Positions 12,201 to 24,865 of a stretch of DNA of 64,000 nt are shown here, piece after piece; within the stretch, counting starts at the first letter, position 1, and each line of letters opens with the position of its first letter. The position numbers and the translations under genes are program-made. The DNA is taken from positions 62,001 through 126,000 of the forward strand of contig NC_007295.1 in the NCBI RefSeq assembly GCF_000008205.1. The letters are read 5' to 3'. The notes beneath the pieces were generated by a model. That model saw nothing but the letters and a program-made list of their open reading frames with translations, was not told where the DNA came from and did no database searches. The stretch comes from Mesomycoplasma hyopneumoniae J. GTDB lineage: Bacteria > Bacillota_I > Bacilli_A > Mycoplasmatales > Metamycoplasmataceae.

Positions 12201-13931
12201 GATAAAGAGCAAATGCCCCCTACAAGTTTTTTTGATAGTCTTTCTGAAGATGGAGAAAATAACGAAGATCTAGCAGAATTTAATGTTTCTGATTATCTTT
12301 CAATTCTTGATGTAAGCCAAACTTTTTTAAAATCTTATAGATTAAAATGGCATTATCGGTCAAAATTTGAAGAGCTAATTCAACCTTCAAACATTGAAAT
12401 TTATAATAATGATTTAATGACTTTTCCGGCAATCGAAAGGCCACAAGAATTTCAAGGAATTAAATTTTTTAAAGTTGAAAAGGCAGTTTATAAAAATCGT
12501 AGAAATGAAAAGGAAGCCGAAAAAGTACTTGAAGTCCTTGCAGAAATTTTTCAAAAATATCAAAATAAGTTTACAATTGGAGTCGTTACAACAAATCTTG
12601 AACAGGAAAAATTAATTGCTGGGAAAATTGATAGGTTTAAGGCAGAAAATCCGCGGTATTTTCAAGGTATATCAGAAGGTATTTTTGTTAAAAATATTGA
12701 ATCAGTTCAAGGTGATGAACGAGATATTATCATTTTTTCACTGAATTTTGGGCCTAATCCAGAGGGAAAAATTTCTGCTAATTTCGGAGCAATCAATCAA
12801 AAAAATGGTTATCGCCGTTTGAATGTCGCTTTTACTCGCGCTAAATATTCAACAGTTGTTGTTTCTTCAATTGAACCAGAACAAATCGATCTAACAAAAA
12901 CAAAAGCCAGGGGCGCTGTTTTTCTAAGGAAATATTTAGAAATTGCCAAATATGGCGTTCAATTTAGTACTCAAACTACAAAAACCACATCAAATGAAGT
13001 AACTTTTGAATCTATTGTTTATAATGAACTAAAAAAATTAGGTTATAAATTATTAAAAAATGTGGGTTATTCTAATTATAAAATTGATTTAGTTATTTTA
13101 AATCCTGAAAATGAAGATCAGTTTTTGCTAGGCATTGAATGCGATGGTTCAATTTTTGCAAAACTAAAAAACGCGAGGGATCGTGATATTTTAAGGAAAA
13201 AAGTTCTTGAATCGCGTGGTTGGAAAATTTTTAGAATTTGGTCAATTGATTGATTTCAAAATCCCAAATTACAAATAAAAAAAATTAAAGAACAATTAAA
13301 ACTAATAGGAACTAAAAAAGCTGAAAAAAGCCAGGATGTGTTAGCCAAACAAAACAAAACTAATGAAAATTTGATTTTAATAGCTGAAAAACCAAAAAAC
13401 GATTTCAGATCCGCATTTCAAATAAGATTTAAATTGGATTTTCAAAATTTAATTAAATTATATGATAAAATTAAAGATAAATTTAGTTTATTAATCTATA
13501 TTTTTGAAAAAGTTCAAATTTTACACAAAAATGAATTTTATAAAATTGTTGCCTGATTAGATGGTAAGACAAGAACAAGTATTCTAACTAAACAAGAGGC
13601 ACTTAAAATTGCTAATAATCTGATAAAAAAAGGTATAATTTTCGAATCACAATCACATTATTTATTAAAAAATGTTGTGAATTATAATTTTTTCTTTCAA
13701 CCAAAAAGACCAATAAAGGAAATTCACTATTTCGAGATTAAAGATTTGATTATAAAAATAGTTCAACACACAAATTCGATAACTAAAGCCGATTTATATA
13801 ACTTAATTTTAGAAGTCACTCATTTCACAAGCCTACAAAACAAAACTCGCGACTATCTTGATAGATGTCTTGAAAAATTAATAAGTGAAAAATTAATTTT
13901 TATTGATAGATATAGCAATTTAACTTTATAG
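9231..13931 (+). CDS. DUF4011/SF1 helicase/Vsr-like nuclease/DUF3320 protein (Hhe-like)
   Basis: A single 1566-aa frame with many TGA=Trp codons and no frame break. The N-terminus (KNRLINFNLF, about residue 20-35) resembles DUF4011. Walker A is GPPGTGKSQT at residue 339. Walker B-like FDEASQLKPE at about 966 is followed by IAGDKEQMPPTSFF, SYRLKWHYRS and NVAFTRA, the late motifs of superfamily 1 helicases. At about 1260-1340 lies a Vsr/DUF559-like endonuclease domain (YKIDLVIL, GIECDG, RDILRKKVLESRGW). The last 100 residues resemble DUF3320. This order matches the predicted defence protein family called Hhe (DUF4011-helicase-Vsr). The helicase and nuclease calls are strong; an anti-phage role is inferred from the family only. 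It is flanked by housekeeping genes rather than other defence genes. Confidence 0.8.
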
Positions 13932-14012
13932 CCCTAATTGTTTTGTTCATTTTTCTATTACTAGGTTGATAACTTTTTATGCTAAAAAAAGTTGTTTTTA
14001 TATCATTTGTGG

Positions 14013-14018
14013 TATAAT
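14013..14018 (+). promoter_or_regulatory. -10 box (GGTATAAT) before the SGNH-like gene
   Basis: TATAAT 24 nt before the ATG at 14042, with AAAAGGTGGG as ribosome-binding site between them. The preceding gene ends about 80 nt upstream, so this starts a new transcript. Confidence 0.55.
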
Positions 14019-14041
14019 TTATGTAATTAAAAAAGGTGGGT

Positions 14042-16882
14042 ATGATGAAAAAGACGCTGAAATTAGGTCTACAGGTAAGCCTTCCCATTATTTTTTTCTC
14101 CGGAATTATTACAGCCGGTGTTTTTTTTCAACCTCAAAAAAAAGCCAATTTTCCTAAAAATTTTTCAAATGAGATAAAAAAACCATTATTAAATGAGATT
14201 AATTATCTTGCTCTTGGTGATTTTTTAAGCACTGGATTTGATTGAAATAACAATCTTGATGGTCGGAGTAATATGGTAAATGGCTCAATTACGGGAATTT
14301 CTTTTCCTGCTTTTTTTGTTAATTTTGCCCAAATTATTAAGTCTGATTCCGTTAAGTCATTTAAAAATTTAGCCTTAAATGATTCAGGAATTTTGGACTG
14401 ATTATATTTTTTGGAGCCAAAAAATAATTTTCTTGATAAGGCAAGATTGAATAATTTTAAAGCGCAAATTTACAATAAGTCCCGATTCACAGAGATAATT
14501 AGGTCGGTTTTTGGGGATTTTAGTTCTAGTTTTCCAAAATTAATTGAAGAGATAAAAAAAGCAAATTTAATTAGTATTTCACTTGGATTTAAAGATTTTT
14601 TAGATGCATTTAATTCTCAATTTTTTGATGATCTTAAGCTTTCAAGTTTAAAAGAAAATAGAAAAAACACTGATTTTGTGCTAAAAGTAGACAAAATTTT
14701 CACAAGAATTGAGGCAAATTTAGAAAGAATAATAACCATTATCAAAAAAATAAATCCTAAAGCTCATATAAATTTAATAGAATACTATCAAATTCAGCCA
14801 AAAATCCAAAAATATTTACAAGATTTAGCCGAAAATTATTTAATAGAAATTAATGATAATAATCTTTCGATTTATCGATTGAACAAACTAATCCAAAAAG
14901 TAGCCCAAAAAACAGGGGTTAATTATATAAATCCTTTTAGAGGCGTTAATTCTAAGGTTGGTGATGAATTTTATTTTGATAGTCATATGAATTTTCGCCC
15001 GCAAATTAAGGGAAGTAAGCAAATTGCGCAAAATTTAATTTTATCGTTAACCCTAGGTAAAAACCAAATAAATTCTCTATCTGAATCAAAAGATCGCAGA
15101 ATTCACCAAACTAATTTTTCTAGCGATTTAAATGAAAACCAACAAATTAATTTAGCTCCAGATAAAGAAATTTTAGAAAAACTATCGCTTAATGGTTCAT
15201 TGCTAAATTTTGTAAAAGCTGATTCAAATTTTGAAAAGGAAAGCATTCAGGCATTGCATACTTTTAAAAAAGAGGAAAAAACTAATTTTTCTGCAAAGGA
15301 TTTTCTAAGTAAAATTACTCCACTTCTTGATTCACAGCAAAGTCCCTTTGTAAAATTAGTAAACGAAATAATTGATACTTTTGGCAATGAGGCAAATCCT
15401 AATTTTGAAGCATTTAATAATATTATTGACATTATTTTCAAAAGTAATTTTGTCACAAATCTTCTTCAGGTCGCCCAAAGTTATTTATTTAATTCCTCAC
15501 CTACAAACCAGACAAATTCTAAAACTGAACAAAAAAAACCCGATTTACTTACTTATTTAAAATCGACCGTTTTAACAGAAAAAGAAATTGTTAAGCTTTT
15601 AATTGAGGTTTTAGCAAGCCCCTATGTTCAAAAACACCAAAATGAAACTATTAGTTTATTTTATAATCTATTTTTCCGGCAAAAAAAGATTATCAAACTA
15701 ATTATTATTTCATTTACCAAAGATCCAGTTTATCAGGAAATTATCAGTCAAGTTTTAGATTTTAATACTCTTCAAAAATTTGTAATTTTTATTTTAACGG
15801 AATTAATTAAAAATAACAAGGATTATTCAACTGTTAGTTCATTTAAAGATTTATTGTTGCTGTTTTTGCAGAATTCAAATAATTATAATAAATCAATCAC
15901 TTTTATCCGAAATTTTGTAATTGAAGCATTCAAACAGACAGATTTTCTAAAAAATGTTTTAAATTTATTATTAAATAAATGAAGTTTTAGTATAAATCAC
16001 GACGATCAAGCTTCTTTAGTATCTCTAATTTCAAGCATCAGCGACATATTGACAAGAACAAAAACTTTTAAAAATTTAATTAATTTAATATCAAGGGAAA
16101 TTATATTAGGACTTAAACTAAATAGCGAAAAAAATAGCAGTAATTTAGGATCTTTTTTAGAAATTTTAACAAATTTGCCTCTTAAAATTCAAAATTTTTT
16201 TAAGGAAAAAGATAATATTTTTAATTCATCACAAGATATTTTACATTTTAGTCCTTCTGTCAGACAGTTAGATGCAATAAAAGCTTTTATTGATAAAATT
16301 TTACCTTTTATTACCAAGATAAAAATCAAACTAACAGATTTTTTGGGCCTAGATTCAAATAATTTTACAGAAATAAATTTAGTTTTTGAAGCTTTTGTAA
16401 AATTTTTATCAGAAAATAATTTTCAGCAACTATCCAAATTAATCAAAGCTTTTCTTGAGAGTTTTTTTGTAATTGATAGTTTAAAATATCGGAATAGTTT
16501 GGATTTTAATGGGATAATTTTTAATTTAATAAGTAATAATTCCGAGATAATAAAGCAAATTTTCTTGGATTTTGTAATTACCAATAAAAATAATACGCAA
16601 ATTTTAGGTATAATTTCCTCAATATTTTTAAAAATGATTAATAATAACGCGGTAAAACACCTTCAAGGCCAGGAAACAAACACATTTGATCGTATAAAAA
16701 TTTATTATTTAATTGATACATTTTTACTAAAAATTAAGGAATTAACAAATCAATATAATATTAATATTGCAGAAATTAATTCAAAATTAGCAGATTCAAA
16801 AAATTCCTTAGAATTTCCCGAGTTAATTAAAAAACGTGAGAATTTAAAGACCTTTTTAAATATTAATAAGCTTAAAAATTAA
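14042..16882 (+). CDS. SGNH/GDSL-hydrolase-like secreted or anchored protein, catalytic motifs degenerate
   Basis: A 946-aa protein with a basic start and one hydrophobic segment (about residues 8-30), no lipobox Cys, so probably membrane-anchored and exposed. Residues 55-340 have the layout of SGNH (GDSL) lipases/esterases: block I appears as LALGDFLSTGF, block III as SLGFKDFL, block V as DSHMNFRP. Compared with the family, the nucleophile Ser position of GDS is Phe and the Asn of GxND is Lys, while the Asp and His of the last block remain. The remaining 600 residues are helical and Asn/Lys/Phe-rich with no recognised domain. It may be a non-catalytic relative. Frame crosses TGA codons at 14243 and 15980. 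Confidence 0.6.
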
Positions 16883-16922
16883 ATTTTGTTAACTTATTTT
16901 TTTCAAAAAGATAACAAAATTT
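16881..16922. terminator. Bidirectional terminator between convergent genes
   Basis: An 11-bp perfect inverted repeat (AAATTTTGTTA with TAACAAAATTT) with a T-rich loop sits exactly between the stop of the SGNH-like gene and the stop of uvrC. It can serve both strands. Confidence 0.6.
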
Positions 16923-16939
16923 AAATGCTGAAATTTGAA

Positions 16940-18490
16940 TTATTCCTTAGAAAATAAACTTTTTATTTGTTTTTTCTTCATTTTTTCCTTAACAAATAAA
17001 TCGACATTTTCTTGAATTAAAGCAAAGAAATTAAGAACTTCTTGAGCTAGGTTAATTTTTTTACCATTTAAGTCAATAATTTTTTCAGTTTTATGCCTTT
17101 TATTTTTTACCATTCCAAAAATCGGAATTTCAAAGTGATTTTTTCTTAAAATTTCTATAATTAAATTAATTTGTTGAATTCCTCCATCTACTAAAATCAA
17201 ATCAGGTTTTAGAAATTTTGGATTTTTAATATATTTTTCAAAACCCTGTCTCATATAATTTGTATCACCTTTTTTTGTTCCCCTATAATTGAAAAATCTA
17301 TTGTAATTTCGCTCATATATTCCGTTTATATAGAAAATAATTCCAGTTGTGGGGTAGTTTGACTCTAAATTTGAGCAGTCAATTGCCATAATTTTTTCAA
17401 CATTTTCAATTTTTAAACTGGTTTTAACTAGTTCTAAAATTTTCTGATTTTTAATTTTTTTCTTAATTTCTTGGTCAAAATTATGGCTGATAAAATCTTG
17501 GTGATTTTTTGCTAAAGTGTTTAAAATATGCTTATATTTTAAGCTTTTTCCAATTTTGATATTAATTTTTGGGTCTAAAAATTCAGCATTTTTAGGCCAA
17601 AAATTTTTAACTACTAACTCATCGGGATAAATATTAATTTTATAATAATTATTTAAAAAATTAATTAAAACTTCTGTATAATTAAGTATAATATCAATAA
17701 TAAAATTTTTATTAGATAAAAAAACACCATTGCGATAAAAAGCAAAACTAATTACTAAATTATTCTCGCCAATTTCACTATAATAAAGAAAATCAATATT
17801 TTTTAGGTTGTTAAGCTCAATATTTTGTTGTTCAATTTTAGTTTTTTTCAGTGCAATAAGCGCTTTGTGATATTCGTTGGCGAGTTCAAATTGGTTATTT
17901 TTCTTTGCTTTTTCTAATTTTTGTTCGCAAAAACTAATTAATTTTTGTTCCTGTAGTATTTTTTTACATAAAAAAAATTTTTGATTTAAAATTTCTGGTT
18001 CTGATTGTACAATTTGTTGTCCTTTTTTGTATAAGACAATATTTTCTAATATTTTTTTTAGGACCAAAGCGCTGCTTTTATTAAGAAAAGGCCCATAAAA
18101 AAAGATATTTTTTGACTTTTTGCTGCGTGAAATTTTATAAACTAGTTCAATATTCAGTTTTTTTTCTAATTCTAATTTTATATAGGGATAATTTTGGTCA
18201 TCTTTAAGTTTAATATTATAAATTGGTTGGAATTTGCTTATGATTTTTTTTTCTAAAATTAGTGCTTCGGTTTCGTTTTGGAGAATATCATATTTAATTT
18301 CTTTAGTTTTTCTAATTAAAACTTCGGTTTTATAAGAATTAGTTGCTCCTTTTGCATACTGATTCATTCGTGATTTTAGATTCTTAGCTTTCCCAACATA
18401 TAAAAGGGTGTTTTTTTCATCATAAAAACGGTAAACTCCTACCTGGTTTGGCAGCATCAATTTTTTAACTAATTCCTGAAATTTTTCCAT
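16940..18490 (-). CDS. uvrC: Excinuclease ABC subunit C, lacking the C-terminal HhH domain
   Basis: UvrC makes both incisions in nucleotide excision repair. The 516-aa frame has the GIY-YIG nuclease at the N-terminus (GVYRFYDE, LLYVGKAKNL), a UVR UvrB-binding segment near residues 190-225, and the RNase H-like second nuclease (IMAIDCSNLE, GDTNYMRQGFEKY, PDLILVDGG). The chain ends shortly after that domain at about IQENVDLFVKEK. Typical UvrC is about 590-610 aa and ends with tandem helix-hairpin-helix motifs; these are missing, and no continuation is seen in other frames before the terminator. The UvrA partner is at 49446-52289. Confidence 0.93.
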   Translation of the reverse strand: MEKFQELVKKLMLPNQVGVYRFYDEKNTLLYVGKAKNLKSRMNQYAKGATNSYKTEVLIRKTKEIKYDILQNETEALILEKKIISKFQPIYNIKLKDDQNYPYIKLELEKKLNIELVYKISRSKKSKNIFFYGPFLNKSSALVLKKILENIVLYKKGQQIVQSEPEILNQKFFLCKKILQEQKLISFCEQKLEKAKKNNQFELANEYHKALIALKKTKIEQQNIELNNLKNIDFLYYSEIGENNLVISFAFYRNGVFLSNKNFIIDIILNYTEVLINFLNNYYKINIYPDELVVKNFWPKNAEFLDPKINIKIGKSLKYKHILNTLAKNHQDFISHNFDQEIKKKIKNQKILELVKTSLKIENVEKIMAIDCSNLESNYPTTGIIFYINGIYERNYNRFFNYRGTKKGDTNYMRQGFEKYIKNPKFLKPDLILVDGGIQQINLIIEILRKNHFEIPIFGMVKNKRHKTEKIIDLNGKKINLAQEVLNFFALIQENVDLFVKEKMKKKQIKSLFSKE

Positions 18491-18559
18491 ATAAAAATTT
18501 TAAGTTCTTAAAATATAAACAAATTTTTGATAATTATTATAATTTTAACAAAAAATTGG

Positions 18560-18565
18560 TATAAT
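18560..18565 (+). promoter_or_regulatory. -10 box (GGTATAAT) before the small two-TM gene
   Basis: TATAAT lies in the 100-nt gap between the divergently arranged uvrC and the membrane protein, 28 nt before GTG 18593 and 43 nt before ATG 18608. Confidence 0.5.
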
Positions 18566-18607
18566 TAAATCTTGAAGTTAAAATAAATTAGAGTGAGATT
18601 TTTTAAA

Positions 18608-18916
18608 ATGGATTTTGAATCATATAAAAAAACTTCTGTTCCTAAAATGAAACAGTTGAAAAAACATGGAAAAATTTTCTTAGTTGTTGGAATTATTTTT
18701 TTGATTTTTTTTATTGCTTTACTCACTTTTTATTTAGTTAAACAAAATGACGGCGGCTTGCCAAATGATTTTATCGATTCAACTTGACTTGCAGTTAGTT
18801 TGTTGTTTTTGGTAATTAGTATTGCTTTTTTGGTGTTTTTTGGGATAGTTATTTATAAAATTAAGGCTATTAAAAAAGTTGAAAGACATATCGAAACTCA
18901 ATTAAAAGAATTATAG
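18608..18916 (+). CDS. Small two-TM membrane protein
   Basis: 102 aa from ATG 18608 to TAG; a GTG five codons upstream (18593) is an alternative start with slightly better spacing from the promoter. Two hydrophobic helices (about residues 21-45 and 60-85) are separated by a short polar loop. The chain crosses a TGA=Trp at 18785. The C-terminal KKVERHIETQLKEL looks like a cytoplasmic amphipathic helix. I do not recognise a family. It precedes dnaK but is separated from it by the dnaK regulatory region, so no functional link is implied. Confidence 0.6.
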
Positions 18917-18989
18917 CTATTTTAAAAAAAGTGAAAAAAATTATAATAAATTTTTATTTCTAGTTAAAAATTATGACTATTTTTCATAA

Positions 18990-20906
<1,917 letters not shown>

Positions 20907-20926
20907 AATTTTTTCGGTATAAAAAA

Positions 20927-20962
20927 CGCACACTTGCAAATTTCTGCTAGTGTGTCTTTTTT
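20927..20962 (+). terminator. Rho-independent terminator after dnaK
   Basis: Stem CACACT/AGTGTG extended by flanking bases, 14-nt loop, followed by a T-run. It lies 21 nt after the dnaK stop and separates dnaK from dnaJ transcription. Confidence 0.75.
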
Positions 20963-20991
20963 ATATTTATATAGTTAAATAACTTCTAAAA

Positions 20992-21171
20992 ATGGAATTT
21001 TCACTTAAAAATTCCTTAAATTTTCCGGTTTTGGAATTTGATCAAACAGGAAAATTTAATAAAGCGGGTTGAAAAAATAAAAAAAACTTTAAAAAAAGAA
21101 AAATAAGGTATAATTTATGGCAAAACAAGATTTTTATAAAATTCTGGGAGTTGAAAAATCAGCATCACTAA
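20992..21171 (+). CDS. Possible small ORF upstream of dnaJ
   Basis: A 59-codon frame starts at ATG 20992 between the dnaK terminator and dnaJ and overlaps the start of dnaJ in another frame. The first 35 residues (MEFSLKNSLNFPVLEF and on) have normal composition for this genome, with one TGA codon; the rest is dnaJ sequence in the wrong frame. No ribosome-binding site is evident. It could equally be leader sequence for dnaJ. Not recognised. Confidence 0.2.
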
Positions 21172-22241
21172 CAGAAATAAAAAAAGCTTATCGAAATTTA
21201 GTAAATATTTATCATCCTGATAAAAATACAAAAAAATCAGCTGAAGAACAAAAACAAGCTGAGGCCAAATTTAAAGAAATCCAGGAAGCCTACGAAATTT
21301 TATCTGATGAAACAAAGCGAAAACAGTACGATAAATTCGGTCATGCCGCTTTTGATCAGCAATTTGGTGGTGGGTCTAGTGGCTTTTCAGGATTTGATTT
21401 TGGCGATATTTTTTCAAGTTTTACCTCTGGTTTTGGTTTTGGCGGCTCACAAGAACAAAAATATAGTCGTCCTTTAAAGGGCGAAAATTTTCAAGCTAAA
21501 ATTTATATCAGTTTTATCGAGTCAATTCTCGGAAAAGAAATCTCCCAGAAATTAACAAAATACGATCAATGTGATAACTGTAAGGGTTCAGGCGCTAATT
21601 CTTCTTCTGATATTACAACTTGCTATAATTGTCAAGGTCGGGGAATGCAAACTGAGGTCTTAAATATCCCGGGATTTGGTCGGGTTCAAAACAAAACAAC
21701 TTGTTCAGTTTGTTTAGGTTCCGGGAAAAACATTACAAAAAATTGCAAAAAGTGCCGTGGAAAAACTATAGTTGAGACAAAAGAGGAAGTAACTATTAAA
21801 ATTCCGGCCGGAATCCAGGATGGAATGTTTATCCGCGTGGCCGGATTTGGTGGACCGGGACACAAAGGCGGGCCTTCTGGAGATCTTCATCTTGAGATTA
21901 ATGTTCGTCAGCATAAACATTTTACTAGATCAGGAAATGATATTCATGTGAATATGCCAGTTTCAATAATTGATATTATCAACCAAAATACTGTCGAGGT
22001 TCCCAGCCCAACCGGTTTGAAAAAAGTTAGACTTTATGATTATTATAAATCAGGTCAAATTGTTAATGTTCTTCGTGCTGGGGCTCCTGATCCAAAAAAT
22101 CCAAGAATTATTGGCGATCTCAAGGTTCATTTAATTTTTTATATCCCCGAATTTAGTCCCCGTCAAAAAGATGAGCTCAACCAGGTTTTTGCTCAAATCA
22201 ATGATAAAACAAAGGCAAAATGACTAAAAGAATTTCAATAA
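21117..22241 (+). CDS. dnaJ: Co-chaperone DnaJ (Hsp40)
   Basis: 374 aa. J domain with HPD (IYHPDKN) at the N-terminus, a short Gly/Phe-rich linker (FGGGSSGFSGFDFG), then four CxxCxGxG-type zinc repeats (CDNCKGSG, CYNCQGRG, CSVCLGSG, CKKCRGK) and the C-terminal substrate-binding domains. The final TGA at 22221 is Trp, so the true end is TAA at 22239 with tail WLKEFQ. The start is preceded by AATAAGG; a TATAAT overlaps this leader so closely that it may be chance. It works with DnaK, encoded 200 nt upstream. Confidence 0.97.
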
Positions 22242-22299
22242 TCGGAAAAATTGTTTATAATTTTGTATAAAAGTTATTAACAGGAACTACTTATTATAA

Positions 22300-22989
22300 A
22301 TGCCTTTTAAAAAAATTAATATTGCAATCGATGGACCTTCTGGAGTTGGAAAATCAACAATTGCAAAACAAATTGCAAATAAATTCAATTATTTATTTAT
22401 AAATACCGGTTCTTTATATCGCGCAATTGCTTTTTTTTGTCAAAAAAATCAAATTAGCATTACAAGTGAGCGGAAAATGATAAAGCATTTGCCACCAAAT
22501 TTTTTATCACTTGATTTTGAAGGAAATGTTTGACTACAAAATCAAAATGTTTCTAATCTACTACGCAATGATCTTATCTCAAAAAATGCAGCTATCATCG
22601 CTCAATACCCACAAATAAGGAAAATTGTTACTGAAATTTTGCAAAATTTCCAAAAAAATCATAAAGGAATCATCATGGAGGGTCGCGATACAACTTATAA
22701 TGTTATGCCAGACGCTGATCTGAAAATTTTTTTATGAGCAGATGCAGAGACAAGAGCAAAAAGACGTTTAAAACAAAACACTTTTTTGAATTTAGAAACA
22801 GATTTTCAAGAAATTTTAAAGGCAATTGAACATCGCGATTACCTTGATATGACCCGAAAAACTAACCCCTTAAAAAAAACAGTTGATTCAATTTTTCTTG
22901 ATACAACAAATTTTACAAGAGATCAAATTGTATCCCAGATTTCCAAGTTAGTTTTTCGGAAAATTGGTCAGTTTTCACTTGAAATTTAA
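22300..22989 (+). CDS. cmk: Cytidylate kinase
   Basis: Phosphorylates CMP/dCMP in nucleotide salvage, 229 aa. Walker A is [15 protein letters not shown] at the N-terminus; the NMP-binding segment reads [10 protein letters not shown]; the LID region carries [26 protein letters not shown]. In-frame TGA codons at 22531 and 22735 are Trp. Followed 17 nt later by der, the same cmk-der order found in many Firmicutes and mollicutes. Confidence 0.95.
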
Positions 22990-23006
22990 AGGTTAATTTT
23001 TAATTA

Positions 23007-24308
23007 ATGAAAAATTTAGTTGCTCTTGTTGGAAAGTCGAACGTTGGAAAATCAACACTTTTTAACCGAATAGCAGGCAAAAAAATTTCAATAACTAATC
23101 CACTTCCAGGTGTTACAAGGGATCGAATTTATCAAAATGTGACCTGAAATCAACATAGTTTTTTGTTAATTGATACAGGCGGAATTCAAATTGAGAATGA
23201 AAATTTTCAGGATTTAGTCAGAATTCAGGTCCAAATTGCCCTTGAAGAAGCCGATATTTTAGTTTGAGTTCTTGATGGTACAAAAGAAATTGATTCAGAG
23301 GATCATTTTGTCCTTAGTTTATTAAGAAAATCCAAAAAAAAAATTATTTTAGTTGCAAACAAACTTGAAAACAACAAATCTTTTGATATAAGCCTTTTTG
23401 AGTTAGGTTTTGAGAAAGTTTTTCCAATTTCTGCCTTACACGGTCATGGAGTTGGTGATTTTTTAGATGAACTTGTAGGTAATTTTAACAAAAAAAATTT
23501 TAAAAATGAGATTTTTTTTAAATTAACTCTAATTGGTCGCCCAAATGCAGGAAAATCTAGTCTCCTTAACTGACTTTTAGGGGAAAATCGTTCTATTATT
23601 TCAGAAATTCCCGGTACAACAAGGGATTCAATTTCTGGTTTTTGGAAAATAAATGGACAAACTTTGGAAATTATCGATACTGCCGGGATTAGAAAAAAAT
23701 CAAAACTGGCAGAATCAGTTGATTTTTATGCATTTTTACGAGCTTTTCGCTCGCTTGATCAGGCTGATTTAACCTTGATTTTATTAGATGCTTGTCAGGA
23801 TTTTCATCATTTTGATCTCAGAATTGCCGGTTATGCCTTTGAGAGAAATAAGCCGATAATTTTAGTTATAAACAAGTGGGATTTAATTCAAAAAGACACA
23901 AGAACACAACAAGAATATCTTAGGAAAATTAAAGGTAAGTTTAAATTTCTTGATTGAGCGCCGGTTGTTTTCATTTCAGCAAAAACAGGAGAAAAAATTC
24001 ATAAACTCATTGATGTTATTTTTCAAGTTAAAAATAATCTTGAAAAAAAAATTTCAACAAATTTACTTAATCAATTTCTAATGGAAATTCAGATGATTCA
24101 ACCCCATCCAAATGTTAATGGTAAAAAAGTTTACTTCAACTTTTTAGAGCAAATTTATGGAAAAATTCCCACTTTTATATTTTTTGTAACTGATAAAAAT
24201 TTAGTCCATTTTTCTTATCAGCGTTATATTGAAAACCAAATGCGCAAGTATTTTGATTTTTTTGGCTGTCCAATTAAAATTATTTATAAAAATATTACCA
24301 AAAAATAA
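23007..24308 (+). CDS. der: Tandem GTPase Der (EngA), 50S assembly factor
   Basis: Ribosome-assembly GTPase with two G domains, 433 aa. First domain: [25 protein letters not shown]. Second domain: [34 protein letters not shown], then the KH-like C-terminus including [14 protein letters not shown]=Trp codons interrupt apparent short frames at several places (for example 23571). Starts after AAAGGTTAATTTT, 17 nt downstream of cmk. Confidence 0.97.
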
Positions 24309-24325
24309 GAAAATAAAGTAAAATT

Positions 24326-24331
24326 TATAAT
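24326..24331 (+). promoter_or_regulatory. -10 box before the HU gene
   Basis: TATAAT 34 nt upstream of ATG 24360. Expected transcription start near 24338 favours the 24360 start over the in-frame ATG at 24342. Confidence 0.5.
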
Positions 24332-24359
24332 TATCTTAGTTATGAATGGAGTCATTAAA

Positions 24360-24632
24360 ATGAACAAAAAAGAACTAATTGAGCAAATTGCAATTAAAAC
24401 CAATCTTCCTATAAAAAATATTGAGCTTGTTTTAAATGAATTTTTTGGAATAACAGCAGATGTTGTCAAAAAACAAGGAAAATTAGTGATTAACTCTTTT
24501 GGAACTTTCCAAGGAGTTTTCAAGCCCGCATCTTCTTCATTTAATCCACTAACCAAAACCCAGATTACAGTCAATGCAAAAACAACAGTGAGATTCAAAC
24601 CTTCAAAAGTTCTAAAAGATTTTATTGCCTAA
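24360..24632 (+). CDS. hup: HU-family DNA-binding protein
   Basis: Nucleoid protein of 90 aa. MNKKELIEQIAIKTNL at the start and the beta-arm region GTFQGVFKPA...RFKPSK are typical of HU/IHF. I chose ATG 24360 because TGGAG lies about 10 nt upstream; ATG 24342 would add MNGVIK and lacks a Shine-Dalgarno. The gene is followed 2 nt later by a small membrane protein and then lepA, so all three may share a transcript. Confidence 0.93.
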   Translation: MNKKELIEQIAIKTNLPIKNIELVLNEFFGITADVVKKQGKLVINSFGTFQGVFKPASSSFNPLTKTQITVNAKTTVRFKPSKVLKDFIA

Positions 24633-24634
24633 AA

Positions 24635-24865
24635 ATGTTTAGAAAAAAGCAAAAAAAGCCGAAATTTAAATACAAAACCGCAAATCAAGTAATTTATGGA
24701 AATGTAGTTTTACAAAAACTTAAAGAGATTAAATACGGGAAAAAAATAGCACTTTTTCTCCTTTTATTTCTCCTGGTTGTCGGCCTTGTTTTAGGTCTTG
24801 TTTTTCTTATTTTTTATTTTGCAGATAGCGGAAGTAACATTGAAGAAATAGTTAGTCGTGGGTAG
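24635..24865 (+). CDS. Small one-TM basic membrane protein
   Basis: 76 aa: a Lys-rich cytoplasmic start of about 45 residues, then one strong hydrophobic segment (IALFLLLFLLVVGLVLGLVF) and a short acidic outside tail. It is packed between HU (2-nt gap) and lepA (the stop is followed directly by the lepA ATG), so coexpression is likely. No family recognised. Confidence 0.7.
   Translation: MFRKKQKKPKFKYKTANQVIYGNVVLQKLKEIKYGKKIALFLLLFLLVVGLVLGLVFLIFYFADSGSNIEEIVSRG

Noticed and set aside
21109-21114. TATAAT as dnaJ promoter
   Set aside because: It lies 2 nt before the ATG and overlaps the ribosome-binding site region, so a real start site would fall inside the gene; probably chance in AT-rich DNA.
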